Assembly (NCBI GenBank): GCA_035610835.1 | Contig: JAYJML010000140.1 | Location: forward strand, 1 to 64,000 | Direction of reading: 5' to 3' | Source: Ophiura sarsii | Taxonomy: Eukaryota > Echinodermata > Ophiuroidea > Amphilepidida > Ophiuridae | DNA: 64,000 nucleotides | Part shown: positions 1-12,026 of the stretch, piece by piece | Numbering within the stretch: position 1 is the first letter of the stretch | How the letters are laid out: each line of letters opens with the position of its first letter | Program-made: the position numbers and the translations under genes | The notes under the pieces: model-generated | Told to the model about the DNA's origin: nothing | Seen by the model: only the letters and a program-made list of their open reading frames with translations | The model's database searches: none

Positions 1-350
1 AGGAGCCTAGGAGGTGTGTTTAGCTCAAATTCAAAACTGAAGGAAAGCACTTGAGTTGAATCTTACGAATAGTACAGATAGGACCATTGAGTGATAGTGA
101 ACTTGGAAAAGTGAGCTCATTTTTTGATGGTCCATGGAATGTAACATTGACTGCACGTCCCTCCCCTGACTACCGTATTGACCAAATGCTCTGACAGTAA
201 TATTTTTCTTATCTTATTCTTATCTCTCCTTAACATCCTTGGTTTAGGAAGTTCAGTAGACTGTGTTCCACCATGAAATTTGAATAACTTCCCGTTACAC
301 CGCAAACAGGACATTGTGCAACCGTAGTGTTGGTATACTTTTCCAGTATC
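1..350. other. Unassigned sequence
   Basis: I see no gene, RNA or clear repeat here. Short open frames exist but lack family motifs. Confidence 0.4.
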
Positions 351-351
351 C

Positions 352-697
352 ATACACACCCCTACACACCGGTATAGAGTACCGAGTGACTGCATAAAGA
401 GAGTGTTGTAATAGTTGACCTGCATAAGTGTTGTTAGAACTTGGATTCAAGATAAACATTGGGAGGGCACATTTGGGACATCTGGGCGAAACAGTAGAGC
501 TAATAATAGTATTAGTCACTGACCATCTGAGGATCCATACACCACCACACCCCGGTATAGAGTACCAAGTGACTACATAGAGAGTTGTTGGTATAGTTGA
601 CCTGCATAAGAGTTTCTAGAACTTGAATTCAAGATAAACATGGGCCGGACAAATATGAGAAATCTGGGCGAAACAGTAGAGCTAATTAGTAATCTGA
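352..697. repeat. Tandem duplication, two copies 183 bp apart
   Basis: Positions 352-517 and 535-697 carry the same sequence at a constant offset of 183 bp. Landmarks are GGTATAGAGTACC at 371 and 554 and GCGAAACAGTAGAGCTAAT at about 485 and 668. The copies differ by substitutions and small indels, so the duplication is not recent. I see no coding potential. Confidence 0.8.
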
Positions 698-774
698 GAT
701 TGCAAAAACATTTTACTTTTAATAATGTAGTGTATGTGTTATACATGTGCATCCTCATATCAAATTGTACTCTA

Positions 775-983
775 TAGTAGGGCTTTCGATTTGCACGACG
801 GACGCTTTTACGACGGTAAAACACAAAACGTTGCCGTCGTCACCACGACGGTTGTTAGTCCCTTTACATGTTGTAGCATTTAGAGGACCAACGGATGACA
901 AAGTTGACGCATGCGCACATGACTCAATATGTCATTCAACCGTCCTAGATTCTGCCTTCGTGCAAATCGAAAGCTCCCTACTA
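775..983. mobile_element. Short TIR element (MITE), 209 bp
   Basis: The ends are inverted repeats. TAGTAGGGCTTTCGATTTGC at 775 is mirrored by the complement of GCAAATCGAAAGCTCCCTA, ending at 983, with one small indel. The interior is rich in ACGACGG. It has no coding capacity, so it would be non-autonomous. The flanks do not give a clear target-site duplication, so I cannot name the superfamily. Confidence 0.75.
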
Positions 984-1914
984 TCTTAAGGGGGAGGGGG
1001 GGGGGTCTAGGATGGTCAGATATTAAAATTCAGTGCTTCGGACAAAAATGAGATATTAGTACAATTCTGCTTTAAAATGCTTTTTGTTTGAGGTCAATTG
1101 GATTTTCAATTCTGACGTTATGGTCAATTGAGTTTCGGGTGTCTCAAAATATCGGTGGTGTTTTGTATACATTTGTATGTAGAAAACGCTCACCCTGCGA
1201 TTTTAAGCATTTTCAGTTTTAATTATTTTGTTATCAAATAATTGTAACATTTGATCAATTGATTTATTAAAATATTAAAATAATTAATTGCACAATATAA
1301 ATCATCGACATTTCAAAGTCAACGTCAAGGAAGCATTATAATTTACTAGTTTTATTATATTTATGCTTTTTTTATGCCAATCTCAACATTTACCAACTCA
1401 TTTCAGCAATTTATTTCAATCTTGTCATATTTAGTCATATAAAATAGTTTATATTGTCACGCGCCGACCGCTACTCACTGAAGGTAGAATGAAAGTATAC
1501 CTCTAAACTGGTATACTGCCCTCTATTGTTAGAAACACATGTAGGCCTACATTATTACGGGCTGATTTTAGACTGAAGAGAGCCTGTACCCCCGATTATA
1601 AAAACATGCCGTTTTGACTGATTCTGCTGTAGAAGACTGCAGAGAATGGCATATAATTGACTTGTTCAGGACAGGTGTACATGCATGACCCAAGAGCGAT
1701 GATAAGGGAGGTTGACATGATGGCACAGGTTTGATTAAAGAACTATTCAAAGTAAGATCGGCAGAGTTTGCTACTATTATTATTGACATTTCATGATCAT
1801 GATGACGTGTAAAATTATGAATGAAAGAAGGAGAACATAATATAATAACATGATCATTCCTGTTTGGTGTCAATGGCATGTATGACAACGTCAAATAACT
1901 GATTCAAACAGTGA
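984..1914. other. AT-rich unassigned sequence
   Basis: It holds a short G tract (about 993-1004) and very AT-rich DNA at about 1200-1440. No gene or repeat family was recognised. The 108-codon open frame on the minus strand (1568-1894) has no recognisable domain. Confidence 0.4.
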
Positions 1915-2737
1915 TTACAGTGATTTACACACAGGAGAAATAACCTTCCTGTGTGCACACCGTCTAATTAGTAAGTAATCACTGTAGTATTCACACAGGA
2001 GAAATAACCTTCCTGTGAGCACACCATCCAATTAGTAAGTAATCACTGTAGTATTCACACAGGTGAAATCAACCTTCCTGTGTGCACACCGTCTAATTAG
2101 TAAGTAATCACTGTAGTATTCACACAGGAGAAATAACCTTCCTGTGAGCACACCATCCAATTAGTAAGTAATCACTGTAGTATTCACACAGGAGAAATCA
2201 ACCTTCCTGTGTGCACACCGTCCAATTAATAATTAATCACCGTAGTATTCACACAGAAGAAATCAACCTTCCTGTGTGCACACCGTCTAATTAGTAATTA
2301 ATCACCGGCGTAGTATTCACTAAGGAGAAATTAACATTCCTGTGTGCACACCATCTACTAAGTAATTAAACCGTAGTATCCACACAGGATAAATCAACCA
2401 TCATGTGTGCACACCGTCCAATTAGTAAAGTAAGTAATCACCGTAGCATTCACACAGGAGAAATTAACATTCCTGTGTGCACACCATATAATTAGTAATT
2501 AATCACCGGCGTAGTATTCACACAGGAGAAATTAACATTCCTGTGTGCACACCATCTAATTAGTAATTAATCACCATAGTATTCACATAAGAGAAATGAA
2601 CATTCCTGTATGCACACCATCTAATTAGTAAATAATCACCGGCGTAGTATTCACACAGGAGAAATTAACATTCCTGTGTGCACACCGTCTAATTAGTAAG
2701 TAATCACTGTAGTATTTACACAGGAGAAATATTTCCT
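1915..2737. repeat. 62-69-bp satellite, about 13 copies, hairpin-forming
   Basis: A unit of about 62-69 bp is repeated head to tail about 13 times. Each copy has CACACAGGAGAAAT, a few bases, then TTCCTGTGTGCACACC, followed by an AATTAGTAAGTAATCAC spacer. ACACAGGA and TCCTGTGT are complementary, so every unit can fold into a hairpin with an AT-rich loop. Several copies change both arms or only one, for example ACTAAGGA near 2320. Spacers are near-identical repeats, so this is not a CRISPR array. Confidence 0.9.
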
Positions 2738-3427
2738 GTGCATCAGTAATATTAAGATGATCTTAAAGTGTTCCTTGTAGTATGATTAAGTATGGTATGT
2801 GTGAGTAATATGAGGGTCGTGTCTGAGATATATTAAAGTGATTAACACATTTGCATTTTATCCAGTTGTTCACAATTAAACGTGATTTGTACATTTGAAA
2901 TATTAGTGCTTTTGTTATATTTTGTCACATTTTAATCATAAGGTAAATCACATTTTTACCGCTTACTAACGGCCTTCAAGCCTAGATCACTTGCGTAAAT
3001 GCAGGCTAGTTTTACCATCACTAACCGGCGGTTCGCCACAATATTAACACAAAACACTTCCACATGTAAACTACTTCGTTAGCACAGTGGATACGACGTC
3101 AGTCTTAGTATACAGGTAAGTTTATCTAAATATCTTTAATACCGTGGATAATAAAATTGCGAAAGAAGATTAGAATGCAAATATGACGACATTTTAGCCA
3201 AATGGAACCGATCGATTTTCTAAATTGTATTTTAAAAGTGAAAACGGTGTCGCTGCAGGTTAGATTTGTAATCAAGTTGTCTCAGTTTGCATTAAGCAAA
3301 TATAAGAAAGCCTAAGAAGGATTTAGCAGGTACGCCTACAAATAAGGAGCATCAAGTGCACGGTATAAACATTCTTGCGTCTATGATATTACGATAGCAC
3401 GATGCAGCGTCCGAATTAAGGAAAAAA
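2738..3427. other. Unassigned, with one dispersed-repeat segment
   Basis: No gene was recognised. About 3183-3270 (GACGACATTTTAGCC to AAAACGGTGTCGCTGCAG) matches 18650-18720, so it belongs to a dispersed repeat. Confidence 0.5.
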
Positions 3428-3632
3428 ATCTGGTTGCCCGCCGGGCAACCAAGCAGGAAATTATGGTTGCCCGGCAGATTTTTTGGTTGCCCGTTCTGTA
3501 AAATATTTAAATGCATGTGTTAAGTGTTTCACTTCTTGTAAAAAAATTGGTTGCCCGCCGGGCAACCAAATCAGTACATGTTGGTTGCCCGGTGCTAATT
3601 TTGGGTGTCCCGGGCAACCGGGCAACCACTTA
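3428..3632. repeat. Cluster of GGTTGCCCG / CGGGCAACC palindromes
   Basis: The motif GGTTGCCCG and its complement CGGGCAACC recur in about 200 bp. Two near-perfect palindromes, GGTTGCCCGCCGGGCAACC, lie at about 3432 and 3549. Single arms lie at about 3463, 3484 and 3582, with a final doubled arm ending near 3630. The cluster is much more GC-rich than its surroundings and could form hairpins. I do not recognise a named element. Confidence 0.75.
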
Positions 3633-3759
3633 ACGCGAACGCTGGCACGATGGCGCTATATAGCACTACGCCAGACGCTGCTGTTCACGATTGTTCGAAC
3701 TCTAGATTTATACAGAACAATACATAGGTCGGATCGTGACTTTAGCATGTATCTTAATA

Positions 3760-4712
3760 GCATGGCTTCTCGCGGCATTTCGCCATCTGCTTCCTCCAAG
3801 GAAAATGCCAGCAAATCTGTAGTAACCAGCCTATATAGCTCCAGCTCTGGAAGGGTATTAAAATTAGGGGCTGCAGCTAAAAAAAGCTGAGTTACCTTGT
3901 AAGATGGAGGCACTCAAAAGGAAAAAAGAAATAGAAAGGAAAGAAGCACTAATACTACAAATAAGTCAATTACAAGAATTACTGTGGCAAAGAGAAGTCA
4001 TGGAAGTAGAAATGGAACTGGCCATGGCCAATGCCAGAATCCGCACAATATGTGACAATAATAAAGGTAAAATCACAAAGAGTACAATTGTCGCAACAAC
4101 AAAGATCGCAACAACAAGGTTTGCAACAACAAGTGCATCAATATCATGTGCGATATCCACAAGCGCATTATTCGCAAACGCTCTTCACAACCAAATTCAA
4201 CAACAGCAAGATATGAGGAAACTCACAGAGCTGCTTATACAACAGCAGGTACGAGCCTCTCTACCAAAGCAAAGGATAAGTAAATGTTGATGGAGATCCT
4301 CTGAAATACCCAACATTAATAAAGGCGTTTGAATATGGCGTCGAAGATAAGACACACAATATCAGAGAAGGGTTAGCGTACCTTTGCCAGTATACCACAG
4401 TAGGAGCCAATGTATTATTAATAATACAATGGTCAACAGTTGTTCACATTATGAGAACCCGGAAGAGGGTTATTACAACGCCAAGGACACTTATTTCATC
4501 AAGGAGTGCTAAGCCAGACTGGTCTGCAAAAAGACCGAGTGCACCAGAGGTCATCCGACAGTGCACAATAGCAAAAAAGAACCGAGTGTAGAAGCAGAGG
4601 ACAACGAATCGACAAGTTGTGGTCTTACAGGCGCCGGAGATAACATTGTAAGAACAGACCCGGTGCATCATTACTATATAAAGAGTCAAGACAAGTTGCA
4701 GTTTACAGACTG
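3760..4712 (+). pseudogene. BEL/Pao retrotransposon gag remnant
   Basis: This is a decayed gag region. A serine-rich start (about 3763-3890) passes through a frameshift into a charged coiled coil (3904-4050) with LQELLWQREVMEVEMELAMA. A glutamine-rich linker follows. After a stop near 4288 the same region encodes DGDPLKYP, IKAFEYGVEDKT and YLCQYT, the usual order in BEL/Pao gag of the DUF1759 type. A further frame shift gives NPEEGYYNAKD. Then CGLTGAGDNI appears, which resembles the start of the DUF1758 retropepsin-like domain. The gag-to-protease spacing is far too short, so a large internal deletion is likely. No LTRs were found. The family assignment rests on motif memory, not a search. 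It is not obviously part of the BEL/Pao copy at 23-26.6 kb, which lies in the opposite orientation. Confidence 0.6.
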
Positions 4713-6737
4713 ATCAAGCCTCGTGAATAGGTTCCAGCAAGAAGCAAGATTGATTCTCATCTAGTGTGCCATAACGTGATTATAAAGCACTAATAAAGCT
4801 GACTTGGTATGTGCGGTTGAAAATATTCTAGTTTATTATAAAAATCATGTAATATACCATTTCAACAGCATTTATGCTCAGGCCACTTCCAAGTGTTTAA
4901 CACTAGTTTTCAATACAAATATAGTTGCCATAGCTGTTGAAAACATCAGTCCTAACAATATACTGGTTGCCACAAACAACGAAGGATCTGTGTCATGACT
5001 TAGTATAACTATGAGAATATTTTAGCTGAATCAGCCAGTGTTTTCATCTTTGGATGGGAACGAGTTGTCTTGTATATGGCACAATTGGCATTGTTATGTC
5101 TTTGAACAGGCAATCACCAGTTTTAAATTTCATCCAATTATACTTTGATCAATTCATGCTGTGCAAGATGGCTCTGGGCAGTGTATTTAGCACGAGTGTG
5201 TGCATTATAGTCTGGTTTTAACCCAGTCTAGCATCTCATTAGATGCTCATTTGTTTAGTAGTTGGTAGTTGTTTGGCCCTATAGAGCTATATTTTGCCCA
5301 TCTTATGTTGAACAAGGTATAGCACATGTCAGCGTTATAAGGTGAATATATCAACAGTGTCTACTAAGCAGACATTAATTAAATAAACAAGTTCACTCGG
5401 AACTGAAAAGATATTACAAGTAATTGTTGTTGGATTATTTATTCCATGTTAAGTTTAAGTATACTAAGTTGCATTATGATATATTGTTTATTAAAAATAT
5501 TTATGCTCTTACCACAGACCAGTATGATTTGGTAATCTTGTCTGCGTTTATTGCTACCAAATTTAGGTGTCACTTTTTGAAGTGCATTTCTTGCACTAGT
5601 TTGGGCAGGGGGTTTACGATCATTTGTGTTTTTGTTGTTTACCAAGTCAAACTGAGTGGTATTAGCATGACTTTATCGTTTGTCAGGAGCTAAATGAAAT
5701 TAGTTCTTCAGAAATTTGAAGCTAAATTCTTATTTTGATTTTGGATCTAAGCAAAATTCATTAATTTCAGAGTGCTATTTTTGGAGATTACAATTCTTTG
5801 GAATCAGTGTGTTGTTAGTTGATCAAGTAAATCAGTCATTTTACTGTGTTAATTAACATCTTTAGTAGACGTTTCGGTCAAGTTAAAGTGTCAGGTCATG
5901 ATTTGTGCCAATTTGTAAGATGTCTTTGCTATGCTATTTATCTATATTAAGCAAATGTGTATACCGCTCTAATAGTTGCTTCAGTTTCAAGACAGGTATC
6001 AATTTATAATAACCTCTAGCCTGCTATGGTATTTAAGTTCTATTGAAGCATAGTTTGTATACGTATTCGTAATTTGTTTGTCCATAATAGAGTGCTCCAT
6101 GTTGCGCATTTTACATTACAACTTGAAGTTTCAAATTGCAAGCTACATTGCGAGTTACCAATTAATGTGAGTTAAATAATGGCGAGTTATAAATCTTGGA
6201 ACGTTAAGCGCGAGTATAGTGGTAAAAATGACACTGTTATTGTATGCAAGGTAATTGTTCGCAGGTCGCATAATAATTAGGCGCCGGTATGTTAGTGCCA
6301 TTTATATCATTTGGGATAGTTATTTTGTATCGGTGCATTGTTTTTTGGCCTCGCTATCCGATCGTCCACCCTTGTTTGTGTGGTTCCCTTTTAGGATGTG
6401 CTTGTTTGCACGGCCCGTACGTTACTCTTTCTTCTGAAGTAAACATGGCGATCTGGTGGCGAGACAAGTTTTTTCGCGTCGTGAAAGTGTGGATTTGTCG
6501 TGTTTGCACCTGGTATGTGATTAAGAAACCATGTAATATTCATTAAACAGATCATCGTTGCTTGAAATCCAGAAGTATGGTGTAGTGGCTTGTGTCTGTG
6601 GGGTGTAAACTTGACTTAAATGGTCCATATATTGACCCGACGCGTGTGAAATCTACGAAAGGCTGTTTCGCGTTCAAGGAAAGTTAAATGAAGCTAGTTT
6701 AAAGTATCCCTGTAGGAGATGTTCTAGGCTTCAGAGC
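4713..6737. other. Unassigned AT-rich sequence
   Basis: No motif-bearing reading frame, RNA or clear repeat was found. It follows the gag remnant directly, so part could be decayed retrotransposon or LTR sequence, but no second LTR copy is visible to prove it. Confidence 0.4.
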
Positions 6738-7021
6738 TCCTACAAAGGGTTATCAATTTATAGCTTTTAGTAAGACAGGGGTCAGGGCCACGGGAAATAT
6801 ACCTTATTTTGTTAAGGAATGAACAAAAAGACTTCTTCAGAAAATACCATTTTCAAGCAGAAACGTCCCTGCGATGTGATTGTATTCAAAACCGGAAAAA
6901 AAATCGCATGGTCAAAATCACGAATGTACCGACGGCATGCGTTGTGTACCGACGGGGTAATTTTAAAAGGGTAGGGGGCGGCACCCTCGCCAACCCTGCC
7001 CCCGCCCTGGATACGCCACTG
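6738..7021. repeat. Dispersed repeat joined to a hAT-type MITE end
   Basis: About 6740-6875 (GGTTATCAATTTATAGC, then GACAGGGGTCAGGGCCACGG) matches about 18745-18870. It is followed by a GC-rich stretch ending in CTGGATACGCCACTG at 7021. Its complement, CAGTGGCGTATCCAG, is the terminal motif typical of hAT-like non-autonomous elements and recurs at 30648. A related CAGTGGCGTAGCTAGG end is at 20003 and 28473. The opposite terminus is not found, so this is a partial element. Confidence 0.6.
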
Positions 7022-8380
7022 TGTATACCGGCACATCATATTATCCACCCAAAGCCCGGTCCCAAGCTTGCTTGGTCCACCATATCAATAACTATGGTGA
7101 AAACATCGTATCTACCGCCCTCGCCGAATGTAGGACAATCCGGAAAGGTTTGCCGGGCATAAACTCAGACAGTTCGATTGGGGCTACTACACAGAACTTG
7201 AACACAGTTTTGTCCGGGCTTTAGCCTCTCCAAAGCTCTTGCATTATAGTTTTTAACTATTTTTGAAGCATTTTTATATATTTCACTTAGAGGAGTGTCA
7301 TCCCAACCAATTCAACAGGCCTTTCGTGGACTCTTCCATTATTTATTTAGTGGTGTGAATCCTTTATTTTTCTATTTTTTAAACTTGATGTTGAATTAAT
7401 GTAACATCATTGTTATGTCAATATTTTTATAAATTATAAAGGCCGCACATGCGTTTATAGTTTTATTTTTATTTATTTATCTATCATTTAACTCTTGATT
7501 TATTTAACTTTGTATCTAAACAATTAAAATACGTAAACACTATTATTGCTCGATAAATAAGTGATTTAACTTGAGTTCAGTTTGATAATGAGAAGCAAAA
7601 CTTGTTGTAAAACCATTTTACCAGTGTGCCCAACACTCTCCTTTGCATACTTTGTTTATACATTACATTGAGAGATGTCACTTTTAGCTTGTTATAGCTA
7701 GACTAATATACAATTGTAAGCAAGTTTGCGACCTCTTTGATATCCGGCTGATAACACAATCCCATAGTGCATTTCGTTAAAACAGAGTAAATTATGTTTT
7801 CAACGATACGTATCACGTGATAATCACGATCGTTTTCGCAAAACTTACTGCCCAATGTTTAGATTTGGCTCGTGAATAAATAGCACACTATATAACAGTT
7901 GCGACACGCGATATGGGCGGCCATTTAGGTCAACAAGGGGTCAAAGTCTGAAAAAGGTGTCAAATAATAAGGCAATTAAGTCGCGTCCGGTTTTGTGTCA
8001 TAGTTTTGTATTCATTGAAAATCATCAATCAAATGTCATTAAGCGCCGTGGTCTAATGAATTGGCACGCTCACTCAAATAAGACCACAGTTGACGTCTCC
8101 AACCAACTTTTGGAAACTTCAAAATATTGTTGACAGATTTGAATGTTTTTTTTGGGTTTTTTTAGGTGGGGGGGGGGGGGGGGGGGGGGGTTACAACTTA
8201 CACAACGCCTTTCTGGAACGCCCCTGATCTCATTGGCATTGTAATTGTATCCAACTGCAGTATAAACATGATAAAACAATAGGCTACCGTAAAACATAAT
8301 CCGTTGCACGTCCCAACAAGATTCCAAAATGCCCGTTTTGTTTTCGGATCGTTCACTACTTTACGCGGGGTCTCATCATC
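7022..8380. other. Unassigned, with a 24-nt poly-G tract
   Basis: AT-rich sequence without recognised genes. A G homopolymer lies at about 8167-8190 and could form a G-quadruplex; its length is probably not exact in the assembly. Confidence 0.4.
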
Positions 8381-9918
8381 ATCATTCGGCTGCGGAGCAG
8401 GCGACTACAAGTTTCCTCCAGCTTTGGCGATCTTGAGCCATTGCTGACAACTGACTGCGATTCAGCATGCTGTCCATATCTCCCAGAAGACACTGGATAT
8501 ATTTAGTGAACGAGGTTCGTTGCCTTCCAGGTTTCCTTTTACCTAAGTTGGGACATACAATGCATACTCCATCTCTGACAGGCTCATCATCAGGCAAGCG
8601 GAGTACATGGCCTATGAATTTCAGTTGACGAATCCTGGCTCTCTCCACAAGGGGCGCTGTCTCTGTCAGATTGTAGATCGTAGCATTTGGTACTCTGTCT
8701 ATCCTCTTGATGTTCAACATAATGCGATAGCAGGATGTGCCAAATGAGTTGATTTTGTTTTCCATGTCTTTAGATATAACCCATGACTCACAGCCATACA
8801 GCAATATAGTGACACAGGTTGTGTCAAACAGCCTAACATTGGTGGAGATTGAAATGGTAGCACTTTTCCACAGGTGTTCTAATGTCCAGAAGGCTGTCCA
8901 AGCGAGAGCTTTTCGTCTCTTCAAGTCACTAGCACTTGATCCCATCATGGAGCCTAGGTATCTGAAGTTCGTCACATGATTAATGGGGTTTCCGTACACT
9001 TGAAGAGAAGGCTGTGGCTGACAGTTGAAAGTCATATACTCTGTTTTGGGTGCACTGAGTATGAGACCAAGATCTGCAGCAGCATCAGCAGTTCTGGAGA
9101 TCTGAGACTGGGCCCGTGGTATTGATGACTCAAGAAGTGCGATATCATCAGCAAAATCCAGGTCGTTTAGAAATTTGGCTGGATACCTTCGTGATTGGCG
9201 AGGGCACGTCACAACTCCCGAATCAGCTCCAGTTGCCTTTCCCAAAAGGTAGTCGACAAGGATGATAAAGAGAAAGGGGGCCAAAACATCACCTTGAAGA
9301 ACTCCAGTTGTTACATCAAAGGGTTCAGAGATGCCTCCATCAACCATCACAGCACTGCTTGAACCACTGTAGAGTACTTGTACGGCGCTAACTAAGGCCT
9401 TTGGAATGCCATAATGACGCAATACCGAGAACATTACTGGTCTATTGATGGAATCGAAGGCCTTCTTAAAGTCCACAAAGGTGACTGTTAAGGGAAGTTG
9501 GTAATCCCTAAAACCTTCCATAATTCTTCTCAGGATGTGTATTTGCTGTGCACAACTGCGACCTGGTCTAAAGCCAGCCTGGTTCTTTCTCAACAAGGGA
9601 TCTACATGTGGTCGGATTCGGTTAAGGAGGATCTTATTGTAGACTTTTGCAGCTATGGACATGAGTGATATACCTCTATAATTTGTCATCAGAGAAAGGT
9701 CACCTTTCTTAGGCAATGGGATGATAACATTGGTGAGCCACTGACGCGGAGGAGATAGAGTGGTATAAACTTCAGAGCACAGTTTATGGATGACGTCAAT
9801 CATTTGATCACCACCTCCCTCAAGAGCCTCTGCTGTAATGGCGCAAACCAAACCTGCGGCTTTGTTGACTTTCATAGCTGCAATTGCTTTGGTGGTCTCC
9901 TCATCTGTTTTCTATTTG
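8381..9918 (-). pseudogene. 5'-truncated non-LTR retrotransposon, reverse transcriptase
   Basis: An open frame of 497 codons (9875 to 8382) encodes a LINE reverse transcriptase. In order it shows LPKKGDL (residues 54-60), NQAGFRPGRS (98-107), FVDFKKAFDS (133-142, catalytic Asp), GVLQGDVLAP (191-200) and FADDIALL (241-248, the catalytic FADD box). The thumb and C-terminal region carry GCESWV and RQLKFIGHVLR. The frame extends upstream of the first Met to a TAG at about 9917. The N-terminal apurinic endonuclease domain is missing, so the copy is 5'-truncated, as usual for target-primed insertions. It ends in TGATGATGATGA, where the stop codon merges with a short TGA microsatellite tail. The C-terminal style suggests an RTE-like or related clade; the clade is uncertain. 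The frame is intact but it cannot be autonomous. Confidence 0.9.
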
Positions 9919-10184
9919 AATACCAGTGCCCGGTAAACCTATACCACCACTCTATCCTACAGAGGCAAGCCTCACTGTATTTGGTCTAGGGCGAATGAGC
10001 AAAAGTAGTTTACATTCTAATATTTAAATATGAAAGGTAATTTTGTTGGTATCGTATACAATAAACAAACATGCGTAACGTCTCTCTGATCAAACAATCT
10101 GCTCAAATTACGTATATTTCCTCCAAAACAAGTCCACATTACTAACCCACTCTGGGTTAAACCTCACTTTAATTATTTCTACAC
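9919..10184. other. Short unassigned spacer
   Basis: DNA between the LINE and the Penelope-like element. Nothing was recognised. Confidence 0.4.
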
Positions 10185-10195
10185 AACACCCCGGC

Positions 10196-10363
10196 TAATT
10201 GAGATTTTCATTTTTCAAAACCAGAAATTTACTCACGATTGACAGTTTCGTGTGTTGTGGTCTACACACTTCCTCAGAATAACCTCTTCTGATCCGTACT
10301 GCTTCCGGTTGAGGGCGCTGTTACGGTGATCAGTGGGTCGTAGACATGACTTAGAAAATGGGC
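10196..10363. repeat. Left inverted arm of the Penelope-like element
   Basis: 168 bp, the complement of 11859-12026 with only a few mismatches (one in the CAGTTTCGTG stretch, one in GATCCGTACTG). It covers the last codons and the 3' end of the element. Confidence 0.92.
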
Positions 10364-11258
10364 CCCGTCGTCTCTGTTCATAGTGTCGGGTGCCTTCCGA
10401 CGAATCCAAATGGCTTCGCGGACGCGTCGCGTTTGTGGTTTGTCCTCCTTACAAAGGATTTTGGCATTAGGCCAGTCAATAACATGGTTCTTTTGTACTG
10501 CGTGGTCAGCGATAGCTGACTTACTGTTTTCTGTCTCTGACTGCTTCCTATTCTGAAGTGAAATTCTTCTTCTCGGAGGTAATTTTCTCCGTCTCTTTCT
10601 GGTGCTCTTTCAATCGGGTGCTAAAGCGGCGGCCGGTTTCTCCGATGTATGATTGTTTACAGTTGATGCACGGTATTTCATACACACAGTCCGTGGAAAC
10701 ACCGGGGTCCCGTTTGTCCTTGGGATGCACCAACATCTTCCGGAGAGTGGTGTTGAATCGCATTGCTGTAGCTATGCCGTGTTTGTGGAAGATCCTAGTA
10801 GATCGTTCAGATAGGCCCTGTACGTAAGGGATGACGACTATACCTCTGGACTTTTGGTCAGGGTCTTTCTTTTTGACAGTATTTTTGGCTAGTTTGTTGG
10901 CTCCCTGGTCCTTGACCTTCTTAAAAGACCATTGGGGATATCCGCAAAGGGTCAGAGCACCCTTGATCTTGTCTTCTTCTGCCCTGGTGTCCTCCTCCTC
11001 TGTAATGATTGTGTTCATTCGGTCGAATAGTGTCCGTATAACTCCTAATTTGTGGTGAATGGGATGGTGCGATTTGAAATTGAGGTACTGATCTGTGTGT
11101 GTTGCCTTCCTGTAGATGAGTAGTTTGACATTACCGTCCGGCTTTCTGACGATGAGGGTATCCAGGAATGGTATTTTGCCCTCGATCTCTTGTTCATGAG
11201 TGAACTGTATACTGCCAGTGGGGTCAGTGATGTTCAAATGTTCTGTCAAGTTTGTCAA
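10300..11258 (-). pseudogene. Penelope-like RT thumb and GIY-YIG endonuclease
   Basis: This continues the reverse transcriptase. The first 110 residues hold the thumb (KIPFLDTLI, residues 28-36; ALTLCGYP, 101-108). A lysine-rich linker follows. Then comes the GIY-YIG nuclease with the Penelope-type Cys-rich start CVYEIPCINCKQSYIGETGR (191-210) and RLKEHQ. The open frame stops at 10548. Typical C-terminal residues (ADHAVQKNHVIDW, then NRDDGAHFLSHVYD) are encoded in another frame down to about 10300, so there is a second frameshift near 10555. The last part of the coding region lies inside the left inverted arm. GIY-YIG domains in these elements nick the target DNA. With at least two frameshifts and a truncated RT, this copy is dead. 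Confidence 0.88.
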
Positions 11259-11889
11259 CTTGGTCAGATTTGATAAACTCCAAGATGTCGTCTACATATC
11301 TGCGCCATAGTTTGGGTTTGGCTTCCAACGGTGCTGTGGCGATGGCTTTCTGTTCCAGGAATTCCATGTAGAAATTCGCGATAATAGGCGATACTGGAGA
11401 TCCCATGGCTGTGCCAAAACGTTGATTGTAAATTTTACCTCGGAATAGGAAGTAAGTGGTAGTCATGACAAACTGAAGAAGTTCCATGATGTCATCAACG
11501 TGTAGTAGCGTCCTTTTGTGAAGTTCTGTGTCGTTTTGAAGTAAAGTCCTGATCACTTTGAGCGCTTTATCCACTGGGACGTTGGTAAATAAAGATATGA
11601 CGTCATGAGAATTGAAGATGTCATCATCCTCTATCATCACTTCAGAAAGGGTGTCTGCTAAATGTTTAGAGTTCAATACATGATGCTCTGTAGTTCCAAT
11701 CAGCGGGGATAAGATGTCTGCGAGGGCACGGGACGTTTCGTAGGATATTGACCCGGTGTAGTCCACAATAGGTCTGACTTTGTTGCCTACTTTGTGAATT
11801 TTAGGAGTGCCATAAATTCTCGGTATATTCTCCGCCGTGGGATACAAGAGGTCGTATTGCCCATTTTCTAAGTCATGTCTACGACCCAC
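11224..11889 (-). pseudogene. Penelope-like reverse transcriptase (N-truncated)
   Basis: A frame of 221 codons encodes the core of a Penelope-type reverse transcriptase. It shows YGTPKIHK (residues 26-33), SHDVISLFTNVP (94-105, catalytic Asp of motif A), GTAMGSPVSP (159-168) and RRYVDDI (196-202, the YVDD catalytic box). The usual N-terminal part of roughly 200 residues or more is absent, because the element is truncated at the inverted arm. The frame breaks about five residues after VDKL. The thumb region continues in another frame of the minus strand from about 11258, so a single-base indel separates this piece from the endonuclease piece. Penelope elements are eukaryotic retroelements related to telomerase. 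Confidence 0.9.
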
Positions 11890-12026
11890 TGATCACCGTA
11901 ACAGCGCCCTCAACCGGAAGCAGTACCGATCAGAAGAGGTTATTCTGAGGAAGTGTGTAGACCACAACACACGGAACTGTCAATCGTGAGTAAATTTCTG
12001 GTTTTGAAAAATGAAAATCTCAATTA
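11859..12026. repeat. Right inverted arm of the Penelope-like element
   Basis: 168 bp, the inverted partner of 10196-10363. It abuts the truncated start of the reverse transcriptase, with a 33-bp tail to the target-site duplication. Confidence 0.92.

Noticed and set aside
1915..2737. CRISPR-like alternation of repeat and spacer
   Set aside because: The spacers are near-identical to each other, and the genome is eukaryotic. It is a satellite.
6812..7048. Minus-strand frame with QWRIQGGGRVGEGAAP
   Set aside because: This peptide is a translation of the hAT-like MITE end, a common false exon.
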